From: Ricinus communis
Lineage: Eukaryota; Streptophyta; Magnoliopsida; Malpighiales; Euphorbiaceae
Assembly: GCF_019578655.1 (NCBI RefSeq)
Contig: NC_063256.1
Coordinates: 5,208,001 to 5,272,000, forward strand
Reading direction: 5' to 3'
DNA: 64,000 nucleotides
The notes under the pieces are model-generated. The model was not told where the DNA came from. It saw nothing but the letters and a program-made list of their open reading frames with translations, and searched no databases. Shown piece by piece: positions 23,601-34,600 of this stretch (the stretch's first letter is position 1; the number at the start of each line of letters is the position of its first letter). A program made the translations under genes and the position numbers.

Positions 23601-25182
23601 AATAGCACAATGTACTTTCATGGAAGTTTAAATGCCCTTCAATAAAGCCTTAAACACTAAAGACAATATTTCCACAAACATAAACACACACACAGAGCGC
23701 TGCACATACAGAGGGAAGGGAGAGGAAGCACGAGAGAGAGAAAGATAAGGTGATTTCATATTCCACCTTAGTGCACTTTCACTGTTAGCTCTTTTCTTAT
23801 ACAATAATTTTACAAATCAGAGAAAGATAGGATTCCAAAAACTTACCACAATCTGCAATCCTAGAAATTCCTGTGATCTCTTTTTTGTTGCAACCAGCGC
23901 AGATGTTTCTCCTTTGGAAGAATCAGGTTGCTGCAACAATAAACTAATTTGAAATTCCAATTACACCGGTTACTAATATGAAATATCCTCAAGTACCTTG
24001 GACTAACAAAATAGGATGAAGGATTTCTTGCAAAAAGTTGCTAATTGGCTACTAACTGGAATCTGACACTTCCATTTAGTTAAGTTTCATCCTTACTAAG
24101 TGTTGAATTGACAGGCTATAATTCTACAATGAATCCAAAAGGATACTCCTCAATTACCAAATTAAAATAATCTTGTGTCTTAAGATCACAGAAAATGGAT
24201 ATAGGTGATTGTTAAAAATCAAACAAACACAAGGAATAGCTTATTGGATAATGTTGTTAGTTTACCTGAAAAGGACAAGGGACAAGTGTGCCAAAAAGGT
24301 CCTCTTTCAAATCTTGAGCTCTGATAGCGTACAAAGCATTCTGGAGTCCACGTGATACAAGATATTCCTCAGTGTCCTTAGATAAAGAGTACCCTTTGTA
24401 TACACTGACAGGAGAATCACATACCTAGCAAAATATAAGCCCGTATTAATTTATTCTACATTGTTGCAGACTAAAATACAGGAAAGCCGCAATCAGTACT
24501 AGAAAAACAATTGCGTAGAAAATACATCATACCGGTGTCTGCATTTTAACTGTTACTGATTAATCACTAAAGAATTACAAGCCATAGCATAAAAAATTTC
24601 CTAGTTGAATGAACAACATAAGAAATTTAAAACCACAAAAAGTGATACATTTAATCTTGAACTTATAATCAAATGAAAATAACAAAGGCATCATTGTTAT
24701 CTCATGTGTTTGCCAAAAGGAACACATCAAAAGCACACAACTTAACTTGAACAAACAAGAAAATCAAACCATAATAATAGAGAGGTGAAAAAAGGATTAC
24801 CGACGAACCAACTTGAGCTTGACAATCAGTGAAACTCTTATAAACACCAACAACGTCACCTTTCCTCACAACAAAGAAAGCATCTTTTTCTTGCTCCATA
24901 GGTGCTGTTGCCGACTCAGTAGGATCCAATTTCCTCTCACGAGAAACTTTCGCACTTCCTTTTTTGGTCGAGGAACACTGAGCACGAAACCTAAAAACAA
25001 ATTGTAAATTGAATTTGACTGAATCAAAACTAACAGGACGCTCAAAGCTTCTATTCGCGAAAGGAGTACAAGTAGAAGTAGAATAACAATAACATTGATG
25101 CGAAACGCTCTCGAAATAAAATGCCTTTTCCCCTTCCAAATATAGCCGCTGTGTATGATGACACTCGTGATATGCAGTTCAT
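20656..25182 (-). pseudogene. RNase H1 family gene, copy A: full exon set with frameshifts
   Basis: All nine exons of the copy B gene are found: 25182-24801, 24424-24266, 23930-23847, 23467-23372, 23200-23108, 23029-22887, 22330-22223, 20832-20781 and 20693-20656. Exon 1 lacks two single bases relative to copy B (near 25110-25117), which puts the family start out of frame. A later Met at 25139 restores the frame but shortens the presequence. Exon 6 lacks one base in a homopolymer (22939-22942), so the frame is lost after the AEY motif and before the GDS motif. As written, it cannot make a complete RNase H domain. Splice sites are intact, so consensus error is possible. See the copy B entry for function. 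Confidence 0.82.
21185..21560 (-). repeat. Possible LTR-type repeat fragment in RNase H1 intron 7 (copy A)
   Basis: On the minus strand the block shows a TATA-like TCTATAAATACCC followed about 55 bp later by an AATAAAA signal. The AT-rich part upstream has repeated CTAAA and ATAAA words. This resembles the promoter-polyA arrangement of plant LTRs. Edges, terminal TG..CA and target duplications were not resolved. The intron is unusually long (1.39 kb) for this gene. Tentative. Confidence 0.3.
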
Positions 25183-25371
25183 TCCAATTTACTGTCTCTT
25201 CTCTGCAATTCACGACTGAATGAGGAAATATGTGTCTCAGCTAAGAACGGGTTCTAGGCTAAGGGGGTAATTTGGCCCCTGAACTTTGACACACAGGGCA
25301 GTTTACCCCAAAATCAACTTTCTAGTTTACGATTAATCCAGGTACTGTATTATAACAAATGGGCTTTTCAT
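25183..25371. other. Right end of copy A: broken MITE and junction
   Basis: The segment upstream of the RNase H1 start contains the left half of a small MITE (GGGGGTAATTTGGCCCC near 25262-25278). At 25327/25328 a 103-nt stretch present in copy B is absent, removing the other half. The sequence then runs 42 bp to the duplication joint at 25369-25372. Confidence 0.8.
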
Positions 25372-28232
25372 ATCAACTAATGTTTCTGCACGTTTTTCCA
25401 AAGAAGTGTCTTTATGATAACGGTAGCATTCAATCCCAGCTCTCTCCAATATTTTCACTACTGCTTCAACTGCATCAACAGTGTTTGCAAAAACCATAGT
25501 TCTACTTACACCAACACCAAGACCAGATCCAGATCCTTGTTTCACAGCATCTATGAGCGCATCCACCTGGGTATCAACTGTTACTTCAATCCACTTCTGT
25601 TGCAATCTGGAAGGGAAGGGAAGCAATAATAGCTGAAAAATCAGCTTGTTGTATAATGGAATAACACCACAATACAGAAAAGTACCGTGTTTAGCAGGTA
25701 CGTAAATCACAAAGTAGATGAATTATTTAAGATTTGCAACAGTCAGCAAAAAGGCAGATAACTCCTAGCTCATTATCCATGACAAATTGAAAACTCAATT
25801 ATCCTGCAGGGGGATGGAGTACCAGTCTACTGAGAAGATCAGCATAGAACAAGCATACAGACCTTTATCCAGCATGATGGAGAAATACTAAGTGCGCTAT
25901 TCCATGTAACCTGAATGATATCAGGCAAATCCATACAGACCATAATCAGCATACTTAAGGCTATAATTAAGCTGAGTCAAAATAGTGCTAAACTCGAACT
26001 CAACTCAGTTATGAAATTCAAAGCTTCAAACTTAACTCAATCACACAATTTAAAGTTCAGACTCGAATTGCGCTAGATTGAGTTTTATCTTTTGGATCTC
26101 GACTCAATAAAAGACTCGAGCTTGACTCAATTAGGCTCGTGAGTTCTAGAGCCAAGTATCGAACTTGGCTCCACAAATTACTAGAGTAGCTCGAGCTCGA
26201 GTTTGAATCCATTAATCTAGAGTATTTTTCAAGTCAATCTTGAGTAGCTCACGACTTGACTCGCCTCTTTTACACTCCTAAGCATGTCAATTAATTATTT
26301 AGATAATTCCAGATTGTGATATTTTGTTGCTAAATACAGAATTAGATCCTCATATCCCTCCATGTTAGTTCGTCACGAACAGCACATATATATTTTCTCA
26401 ACTGAACTGACAGATAGCAGTACAGTTGTGAGTAATTAGTAACTAGTGAAAAATAGCAGGCACAATAGATGGTACTACCTAGGGTTGTGACAATGAAGGT
26501 AGTTTCCACTAATCCAGTTGGCATCTGGAAACATCCGTTTCAACACTGCTCCAGCAGTTTTTTTCCCATTAATAGGAAGGGTGGCTGCGACAAATATATA
26601 CTGCTTACTGCGTACATAATCTTTTCTTACTCTCCTCCAGTCTTGTTTCTTAATAGACCCACCTTCAGCTTCCTCTTTTGAGTCCCCAATTTCAATATCA
26701 CCTTCATATGCTTCGTCCTCTTCTGAGAGAGATTCATTTTGGAGCTCCTCTTCATCTTCCAAGCCAACCTCCCCCAGAGAATCAGAATCTAATTCTGCAA
26801 TATTCTTGGGTGCAAAATCAGTTCCTTTAGACAATTGCTTTTCCTCAAAACGGAGCATATTAATAATACGGAGAACCTGATTCTGGAAGCTCCCGCAGAG
26901 AAGCATATCCGCCTCATCGAACACCTGATAAACCAACAGAAAATATATGCTTTCTCAACTAATGACGGCCAATAACATAGGTCATTTAGCTAATAACAAC
27001 AGCAGCAGCACATGTCATAAGGGGAAAATACCACATATTTCACCAGACGCATAAAATTCAACCTCCGCTGTTTTCTTGTATCAATATTATTAAGAAGAGC
27101 AGCTGGCGTCGACACAATGATATCCGGTCTCTTAACTGGCCATCCCTGCAATCAAAATTTTTTAGCCAACTGATTCGACCAATAAATAACAATCCCAATA
27201 TATATAAGCAATGAATACCTGTCGACCACCAAGAGCAGTGACATTGAGAAGCGGTTGACCATTATCATCGCAAAGGCCACTAGCCATTCGAACTACTTGC
27301 TCACACAACAATACATTAGGGCAAAGAACTAGAGAAAGTTTCAACCCTTCATGGGAATCTAAATCTTCAGAATCATCCTTCGGATTGCTCAACTTATCAA
27401 TTAAAGACACTAGGTATGTATGCGTTTTACCACTACCAGTTTCCGCAGCAACTACCACATCCTTTCCTGATAGTATTGATGGTATAGAGGCAGCCTAAAT
27501 TCACAAATAATATATATTTCAATTAAAACAAAAGGAACAGAAATCACGTTTCTTGAAGGACATCATGAAATTGATCACTTGAATTTTCAATTCATTTCTC
27601 ATGGCCATCACGTGTTTAAAAATTTGCTTATAGTAAGGCCTCGTTTAGAACAAAATCATATTCAAGAATATCTTTGATATAAATTTTCGCAGAATCATGT
27701 AATTTTGGCATAGTTTCATTTTATCGAAATGCCATTTCTTTTAAAGTTGGAAGAGTTGTTAAAAATTCAGCAATGACGAGGTCTCCAGACATGAAAAATG
27801 ACTACATATATATCACATGGTATTAAACTATTCATGATAAAAACACACAGAACAGAGTATGAAGATAGGTGCTTATATAATTAACCAGAATCACACCTGA
27901 ACTAGAGAAGGTCTTTCAAGACCAGAATTAGAAATAGCTCGACAAAGCCTATCAGATAAACCCAGAGAAGACCATGAAACGTCGTCGTTGGCGAAGAAAG
28001 TATCTGTTCCGCTTTTATCGGCGAGAACAGCGGCTGCGGAAGTGGAAAACCGCCGATTATTTTTTCCAAATGATTGACTGAGACAAAAGAAGCGGATTTT
28101 GAGTGAAGAAGATAGAGGAGAATTAGAGAGATGTGAATAGGAGTGGTTGAAATGCGAGATTAGCAGGAGTTTAGGCGACGATGATGAGAATTTGTAGAAA
28201 TGGAGCACTGAAGCAGAGCGATACAGTAGCAT
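25333..28232 (-). pseudogene. RH22: RH22-like helicase, copy B: truncated in exon 5 by the duplication junction
   Basis: Exons 1-4 (28232-27897, 27494-27219, 27145-27032, 26924-26479) match copy A in length and frame. Exon 5 starts at 25606 but native sequence ends at 25372. Translation runs over the joint, adds 12 foreign residues and stops at 25333, giving about 481 residues. Motifs Q to III and the YHKDTS region remain, but motif V (TDAAARGVD) and motif VI are lost. No active helicase is expected, because motifs V and VI form half of the ATP and RNA sites. One coding substitution at 25395 changes Glu to Lys. The promoter region is retained, so transcription is possible. It would run toward the RNase H1 gene of copy A on the same strand. 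Confidence 0.9.
25969..26285. repeat. GAGCTCGA-rich MITE-like repeat in helicase intron 4 (copy B)
   Basis: Counterpart of the repeat at 1205-1525, without visible differences in its core. Its presence in both copies places the insertion before the duplication. Confidence 0.5.
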
Positions 28233-30267
28233 TTTGGCTTAGATTTGGTTGTTGTTGTTGTTCATAAGTTTGGTGGTAATGAATAGTTCTGCTCTGCAAA
28301 TTTTCTGAGTGAAGTCTGGGGTTTAAGCATAAACCCTCTGCTATCTGCTAGCTGTGGATTGTGAATGGGTCGGGTAAAGCCGCAATTCAGCCCGCATTCG
28401 TGAAGAAGTGTTTATATATATATATATATAGTATGTATATTTTATATATACTATATATATATATATATAGTAACGTATTATATTATATTAACTTATAAAA
28501 TTTAAAATTCTTTTTACATCAGTATTTAATTCTTTTACATAAAATTTTTATTTTAACATTTATATTATTTTTAACACATAAAATTTAAATTTATATATAA
28601 TTTTATGATTTTTTTATTAGTTTATATTTTAATAAATTATATTCTTAATCCTAAAATATAATATATTAATTATATTTTATTAAATTAACTAATAAATAGT
28701 TTCTTATTTAGATAATAATAGTATATTGATTATATTTTAATATTATATTAATAAAAAAATATTTTTTAATTAAATAAAAATTATAACTCTATGAAATAAT
28801 ATTCTAAATAAAATTTTTAATATTATATTTAATAATAAATTAATTTTTATTATATAATAAATTTTTATTTTAAAAATAATAATATCAATTATATATTATT
28901 AAAATTAATTAATAAATATTTTTATATTATAGTATTAATAAAATTTTAAGATTTTAAAAAATTAAAGAAAAATATTTAAAGATAGTTATTCAGCTATTAT
29001 TTTTTAAAATAAATATTAAATATTTTTTAAATTGTATCTATCAACTTAATTTTATAATCAAAATAATAATAACAGTTGTGCAACGCACGAATGACGATTA
29101 GTATATTCTTAATTTTATAACACAATTGAATTATTAAAGATTAAAATATTGACGGATTTTGACTTTTACATCCGTATATATATGTTTGATTTTTGGTATA
29201 TAAAATTTTTATTTTGACATGTGTTCTTACTTTTGACACATATAATTATAGTTTTCATTAAGAGACAATTTGATCATCTTTAAATTAAATCTATTAACTA
29301 TAAATTCATTCAGTTTGGTTTATAGTTTTATTTTTGAATCTACTAATTGAAATTGATGTAAGTAACATGGAAGATTTTCTTATCACTTGTTATAGGTAAT
29401 TTGGCGATTGCGAGAATAAGAAATAGAATATAATATTATTCTCTAGTGCGTAAATTGAATACATCGTACAATTATGGATTTTATCTAATTTCTTCTAAGT
29501 GACTTTGAACTTGATCCAAAAAGACTATATTATATAATTGATTTTAATTTGTATAAAAAATTTATTAATTGAAGTATCTTTAAATATAAAAAATCGACTT
29601 GATTCTTTAGAATTTAATAATAATGTCTAGTGATTTTTATTTAATTTAAATTAAAAATGAATGAATTTGTTTTAAGTTAAATATGCAATGACTTTGAAAA
29701 GTGAAATATAAACCATTTTATTTGATTTTATTGACCATTTTATTTGATTTTATTAAATTGTATTTATCGACTTGATTGGAAATTATAATAAGCTTTTAAG
29801 TTAGCACCCTTTTAATCATTATAATCAGTTGATAATTTTATTATAACATATGCTTCGACACTTAAAATAAAATTTATTTAAAGTCTGCACTTTCAGTTAT
29901 ATAAGTAAAATTAACTTTGAATGAACATAAAGAAAAAATCGAACCCTCAACTATTATTTAATTGCAAGCATTAGGGCAAAAATTAATCCAAATTAAACTC
30001 AGATGAATCAAAGCAAAATCATTTTGAAGCTATAAATCAATTACGACGCAAACACCTATCTTATGCATCTACAGATTTATATGTATAATTTCTTGTTTTG
30101 CTTAGTAGAAAATGTACCTTCAATTTACCAAACCAACTTCGTTTGAATTGCAAGTTTATCAAATGGGGCTCTCTATTAACCTTTAGCAGAGGTAGCAGTA
30201 AGGTGGGAAGGGCCTTTTACGCGGCATGTTGAGCCCATCAAATGGTGTTTTAAGGAACAGCGCAACA
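28233..30267. other. AT-rich spacer between helicase and U2 genes (copy B)
   Basis: Counterpart of 3473-5510. It has the TA microsatellite (28410-28470, 2 nt shorter) and several one-base A or T run differences. One two-base substitution distinguishes the copies (ATAC at about 4329 against GCAC at about 29085). No gene is visible. Confidence 0.7.
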
Positions 30268-30321
30268 GTCAACCCACATTGGAATAGAGTGTGAAGGGAT
30301 GTCAAACAAGCGGCTATAAAA
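30268..30321 (+). promoter_or_regulatory. U2 snRNA promoter (copy B)
   Basis: USE-like CAACCCACATTG at 30270-30281 and TATAAAA at 30315-30321, with the same spacing as copy A. The regulatory elements are unchanged, so both U2 copies should be transcribable. Confidence 0.85.
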
Positions 30322-30346
30322 GAAAATTTCAGAGACTGAATGGGGC

Positions 30347-30541
30347 ATACCTTTCTCGGCCTTTTGGCTAAGATCAAGTGTAGTATCTGTTCTTATCAGT
30401 TTAATATCTGATACGTGAGCCATGTGCTCACAATGATATTAAATTTATTTTTTGAAAGGGAAATTCCATTGCAGTAGCTTGCTACTGGGAATTTCGAGCG
30501 TCGCCCCTGCGTTGCACTATAGCAAGGGCATGGCGCGCCCT
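30347..30541 (+). ncRNA. U2: U2 spliceosomal snRNA (copy B)
   Basis: No difference from the copy A U2 gene was seen across 195 nt, including the branch-point-pairing segment, the Sm site and the 3' hairpins. The 3' box follows at about 30549-30557. The duplication therefore adds one full U2 gene. Confidence 0.97.
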
Positions 30542-31131
30542 GCTAATTCAAGTATAAGATTTTTGTTAGACATAGCTGTCAATTCAATTTTTCAAGCTTT
30601 AAAATTCGTTTAACTTGTTTGTTGCTCTTCCCTTTCTTATACGCGTCGAAATCAAAGATTTTTTGGTACTAATCGATTGCAGGTCTTCTAATTTGCGAAA
30701 TGCTTCTAATTGGGATTAAATGCATTGATGAAGGATTCATTTTCTCTGCTCATTCGCTTGCTTCACACAGGCCAAAGCGACTCCGCACACGTTAATTGAA
30801 CTATAGAAATAATGTTTCCTTCACCAAATATGAAATATCAGATTATAGATGAATCTAAAACCATCATATAGGAAAAGACTTGTATTAAATATCTTGTCAA
30901 GAATTAAAGTGTAGATACTGCAGGCAAAACAAACCATTAGCGTTAGCATATAATAGTAGAAGTGGCAGAACTAATCCTGAGTCACCACTATATCTATAAG
31001 TCAGTTTTCTGAGAAGTAAAATTTACAATTGGTTTGCTTACTATTTATTGGTGTTCGGTGGTATTTGGATGACATGATTTTACAGACAGAAAAATGTATA
31101 AAACTAGGAAAGCATGTGTGACACTAAGCTA

Positions 31132-31183
31132 AACCCACATCGAAAGAAGACAGAGGTAGTTGTGAGCCAGGACAATATAAAAT
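31132..31183 (+). promoter_or_regulatory. U4 snRNA promoter (copy B)
   Basis: AACCCACATCG at 31132-31142 and TATAAAAT at 31176-31183, identical to copy A in sequence and spacing. Confidence 0.88.
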
Positions 31184-31208
31184 CACAGCCTTCACAACTT
31201 GAAATTTT

Positions 31209-31347
31209 ATCTTTGCGCTTGGGGCAATGACGCAGCTAGTGAGGTACTAACCGAGGCGCGTCTATTGCTGGTTGAAAACTATTTCCAAACCCCCTCATTG
31301 GCCTGGGTTTGGCCCAGGCCATTGAGAATTTCTGGAAGGGCTCCCTT
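31209..31347 (+). ncRNA. U4: U4 spliceosomal snRNA (copy B)
   Basis: Identical by eye to the copy A U4 gene, including the U6-pairing region and the Sm-like site. The 3' end is approximate. It lies about 270 bp upstream of the intact polymerase lambda gene and shares its strand. Confidence 0.93.
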
Positions 31348-31615
31348 AGGGGTAAAGCTCTACAATCCATAGTCTTTAAATTCTATTTATCCGGTGCATA
31401 CTAAAGCAACAACGAAATTATAAATTCATCGATGCCGGCAAATATTGAAACGACAGCGAAATATTGCTAACAACTAAATAATCTAATATTTGGAAATAAT
31501 AAAGCACCTGTGGACACGTAAAAATGACAGTTTTAAGTTTTGCATTAGGATGTACGGTGGAGGGGAGGAGTCGTGTAGAGGGAGAGGGAATCAGGTAGAA
31601 GAGTCTAAGCTTCCA

Positions 31616-34600
31616 ATGGCGCCAAAAGCAACAGCTAAAAATAAAACTCCATCTCGTGATCCAAACGGAATGTTCTCTGGAATGGTGGTCTTCTTGGTAG
31701 AAAACGGAGTTCAATCCCGCCGATTACAGGTTGCTCATCGTTTATTTAGCGAAATGCATTAGCTTCTGGTGATTTTAAAATTAAACTGACAAATGTTGGG
31801 GTTGTTTTTCAAAAAGATATGGAAGCAGAAACTGGTACAAATGGGAGCTACGATTGAGACTCGATTATCGAAAAAGGTAACACATGTTCTTGCGATGAAT
31901 TCAAACGCGCTTCTCCAGCAACTGGACAAAGAGCGGTTACAACGACTCAAAGTAGTAAGTTAATTATCTTTTCTGAATTTTTATATAATTTGATTTTTAT
32001 TTGTCAATGCACACATTTAATTTTGCTACACAACGTCATTTAGTTTTTTTCTCTTTTTAATTTTTCTTTTATTTTGTTTTAGAAGGTGCTTGTTTATCAG
32101 TGGCTAGAGGACAGTTTGAGATTAGGAAAAAAGGTATCCGAGGAAACATACAATGTAGAAGTTGATTTAGAAGAGCAAAGTAATAAAAAACAGTCTTTAG
32201 TCGGTGAATCAACCGATGGAAATGCTTCTAGTGGTGATGAACCATCGCCTCGTAACAAAAAGGTGAGGTCTTCTTCTCTTGAAGATAACAAAAATAAACC
32301 GGGTGAAGATGATAATGCGTTAATCGAGGAACCAAACTCTCCCTCCGCAAGTTCTGATAGCTCCGACCTCACTTTGAGCCGTGCAAGTATTGGTATGAAG
32401 ACTCCCAGTAATAGTCCGAGCAATGATGTAAGATTTAGGTATTAATGAGCTAGACAAAAAGATGAGGAGATTTTATATTCTCGTAGTAGATTTTCTGTGT
32501 GCACATAAAATTTTAGAAGATCAATGAATTATAGGCGCATGTGTTAAGAGGCTATTTTTTCTGGCAGAAGTGTTTCAATTAGTACTAATCAGGAAAATGT
32601 GTTGGTGTTGCAGCCATCCTCAGCATACTGTCCACCTGACTTAAACAGGAATATCACTGAAATATTTGGAAAACTAATCAATATATATAGGGGTGAGGCT
32701 CATATTTTTCTCTACTTATGTTGCTTTAGCATGTTACCTTTTCGATTTTCAGCAGTCTGATGTGATATGTTTACTTTTCAATGGAAAAGCATTGGGTGAT
32801 GATCGCAGGTCATTTAGCTATTATAAGGCTATTCCAGTTACTGAAAAGTTACCATTCAAAATTGAAAGTGCAGACCAGGTCAAAAATCTGCCTGGGATTG
32901 GGAAGTCACTGCAGGATCATGTGAGTGGGCTTCTTAGTATGAAGTTTCTACATTTATCAATTGTTACTTGTTCAATGAAGTTCCATTAGCCATCTCGTTT
33001 CTTGCCTACATCCAAAATTTGTCCATTATAAGTGCATGGAAAGGAAAGAGTAAATTCTTTCCCTGTAATTGGATCTTGCTGTGAAAGCCTTTCACTGGGA
33101 AGTGCAGCTGTTGGACTATCCTCATTTGGTTTTGATTTGACTTTTCGTTTTGGTAATGCTTCATGCCTTTCTCATAAAGAGTAATGTTACTCTTTTAGTG
33201 CTCAAACTGATTCTCTAGGTTTCAAGCAATGTATGCAGACCTTTCTAAGTGATGATTGTAATTCCGTGGACCTATGTTATAAAATATGCATTTTCCTGTT
33301 AACATAGACTTTTTTCCTCTTCTGATTTCCTGGAAAATTTACAGCTGGATTGAAATGTGCTTTCAGATACAGGAGATTGTGACTACTGGGAAATTGTCCA
33401 AGTTGGAGCATTTTGAAACAGATGAAAAGGTGCTCTAAAGGTTTTCAGATTGTAATTCAACATTTCACATCTTATGACAAGCACATGCATACAGATAATA
33501 TGTTCACATTGCGCACATGTACATCCGCATTTGTGCACATATTCACTGCATGGCTGATCACATGTATTACTCATTTGCAGGTTGTCATTTGCAGACATTG
33601 AATACTGCTAGTTTATGTTTATGGATTCAAAGTGATCTACATTCAATGCGTGCTTGAACAAACTTATAGGTCTTAATTGACACATATGCGGAGTGTTCGC
33701 ATATGATGAGAATCCACACATGCAGGGACGGATCTAGCTTTGGGGAATGGGGGCACTGACCCCCACTGCCCCAAAGGTCCTTTACTTTTAGATGTAGTAA
33801 AGAGGAATTTTTCTTGTATATTTGCCCTCACATTGAAAGTTTGCCCTCACTTAAATTCTTTTTCTTAACAATTTGATTTTGTTCCTATAACTTAAATCTA
33901 TATAGATTGCTTAGCAACTTTATGTTTAATTTGAGAGTGACTCAAAACTAATTAATATTTTATAAATTAAAATCACGATGTTATGTTAGAATAAAAGTTA
34001 TGAATTTTTTCTTTAATAGTTAGATAAAATAAATAACCAAATATATTGGGTCTTGTATAATAATTTATATTAAAAAAATCTCAATTTACTTAGATTTTCT
34101 AAATAAAGATTAAACTATGAAATTATATATTTCCCCTTTTGATATAAATTTCTGGTTCCGCCCTTGGACACATGCCTCACATGAAATGCATGCATGAGAC
34201 ATGCACAGTATTTTGCTTGTTGGTAGATGAGGATTTTATAACTAGCAAAACCATTATTCTCTTTTCACTTTCACATATTAGACACACGGATTAGCATTGC
34301 ACCCATACATGTGTAGAATTTTGAGTAGCGTCTTGCTTGTTGGATGTGATTTTTGCTTTCCAAGCACTTGAGTTACATGGTCATCGTGCAGTAGCTTCCT
34401 TAGAATATGATATCCTAAAAATTTCTCTGACATGTTAGTATTTAATTGAGAAAACAACTTCGCGAACACGCACCTGTTGATTACAGCTAGTATTTTGTAC
34501 GTGTTTTGTGAAGAAATGGTGTGGCAGCAGCGTAATTCACACAATAATTTGCAGGTACGGACAATTAGTTTATTTGGGGAAGTTTGGGGTATAGGTCCAG

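Larger units (their letters stand above)
608..25369. repeat. Tandem segmental duplication, copy A (about 24.8 kb)
   Basis: This segment recurs in direct orientation at 25372-50232. The offset between copies starts at 24764, drifts to 24752 through small indels, and ends at 24863 because a 103-nt stretch (50088-50190) is missing from copy A after 25327. All eight genes occur in both copies in the same order. By eye there are about 40 differences, roughly three quarters of them 1-2 nt indels. Copy A has frame-changing indels in polymerase lambda and RNase H1. It is collinear with the left flank, so it holds the native left edge and the intact exon 5 of the helicase gene. Confidence 0.97.

Noticed and set aside
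24794..25007. Caulimovirus viroplasmin-like domain, possibly an integrated virus
   Set aside because: This domain is the normal hybrid-binding domain of plant RNase H1. It is split by plant introns and followed by a host RNase H domain with all catalytic residues (copy B). No viral coat, movement or polymerase gene is near.
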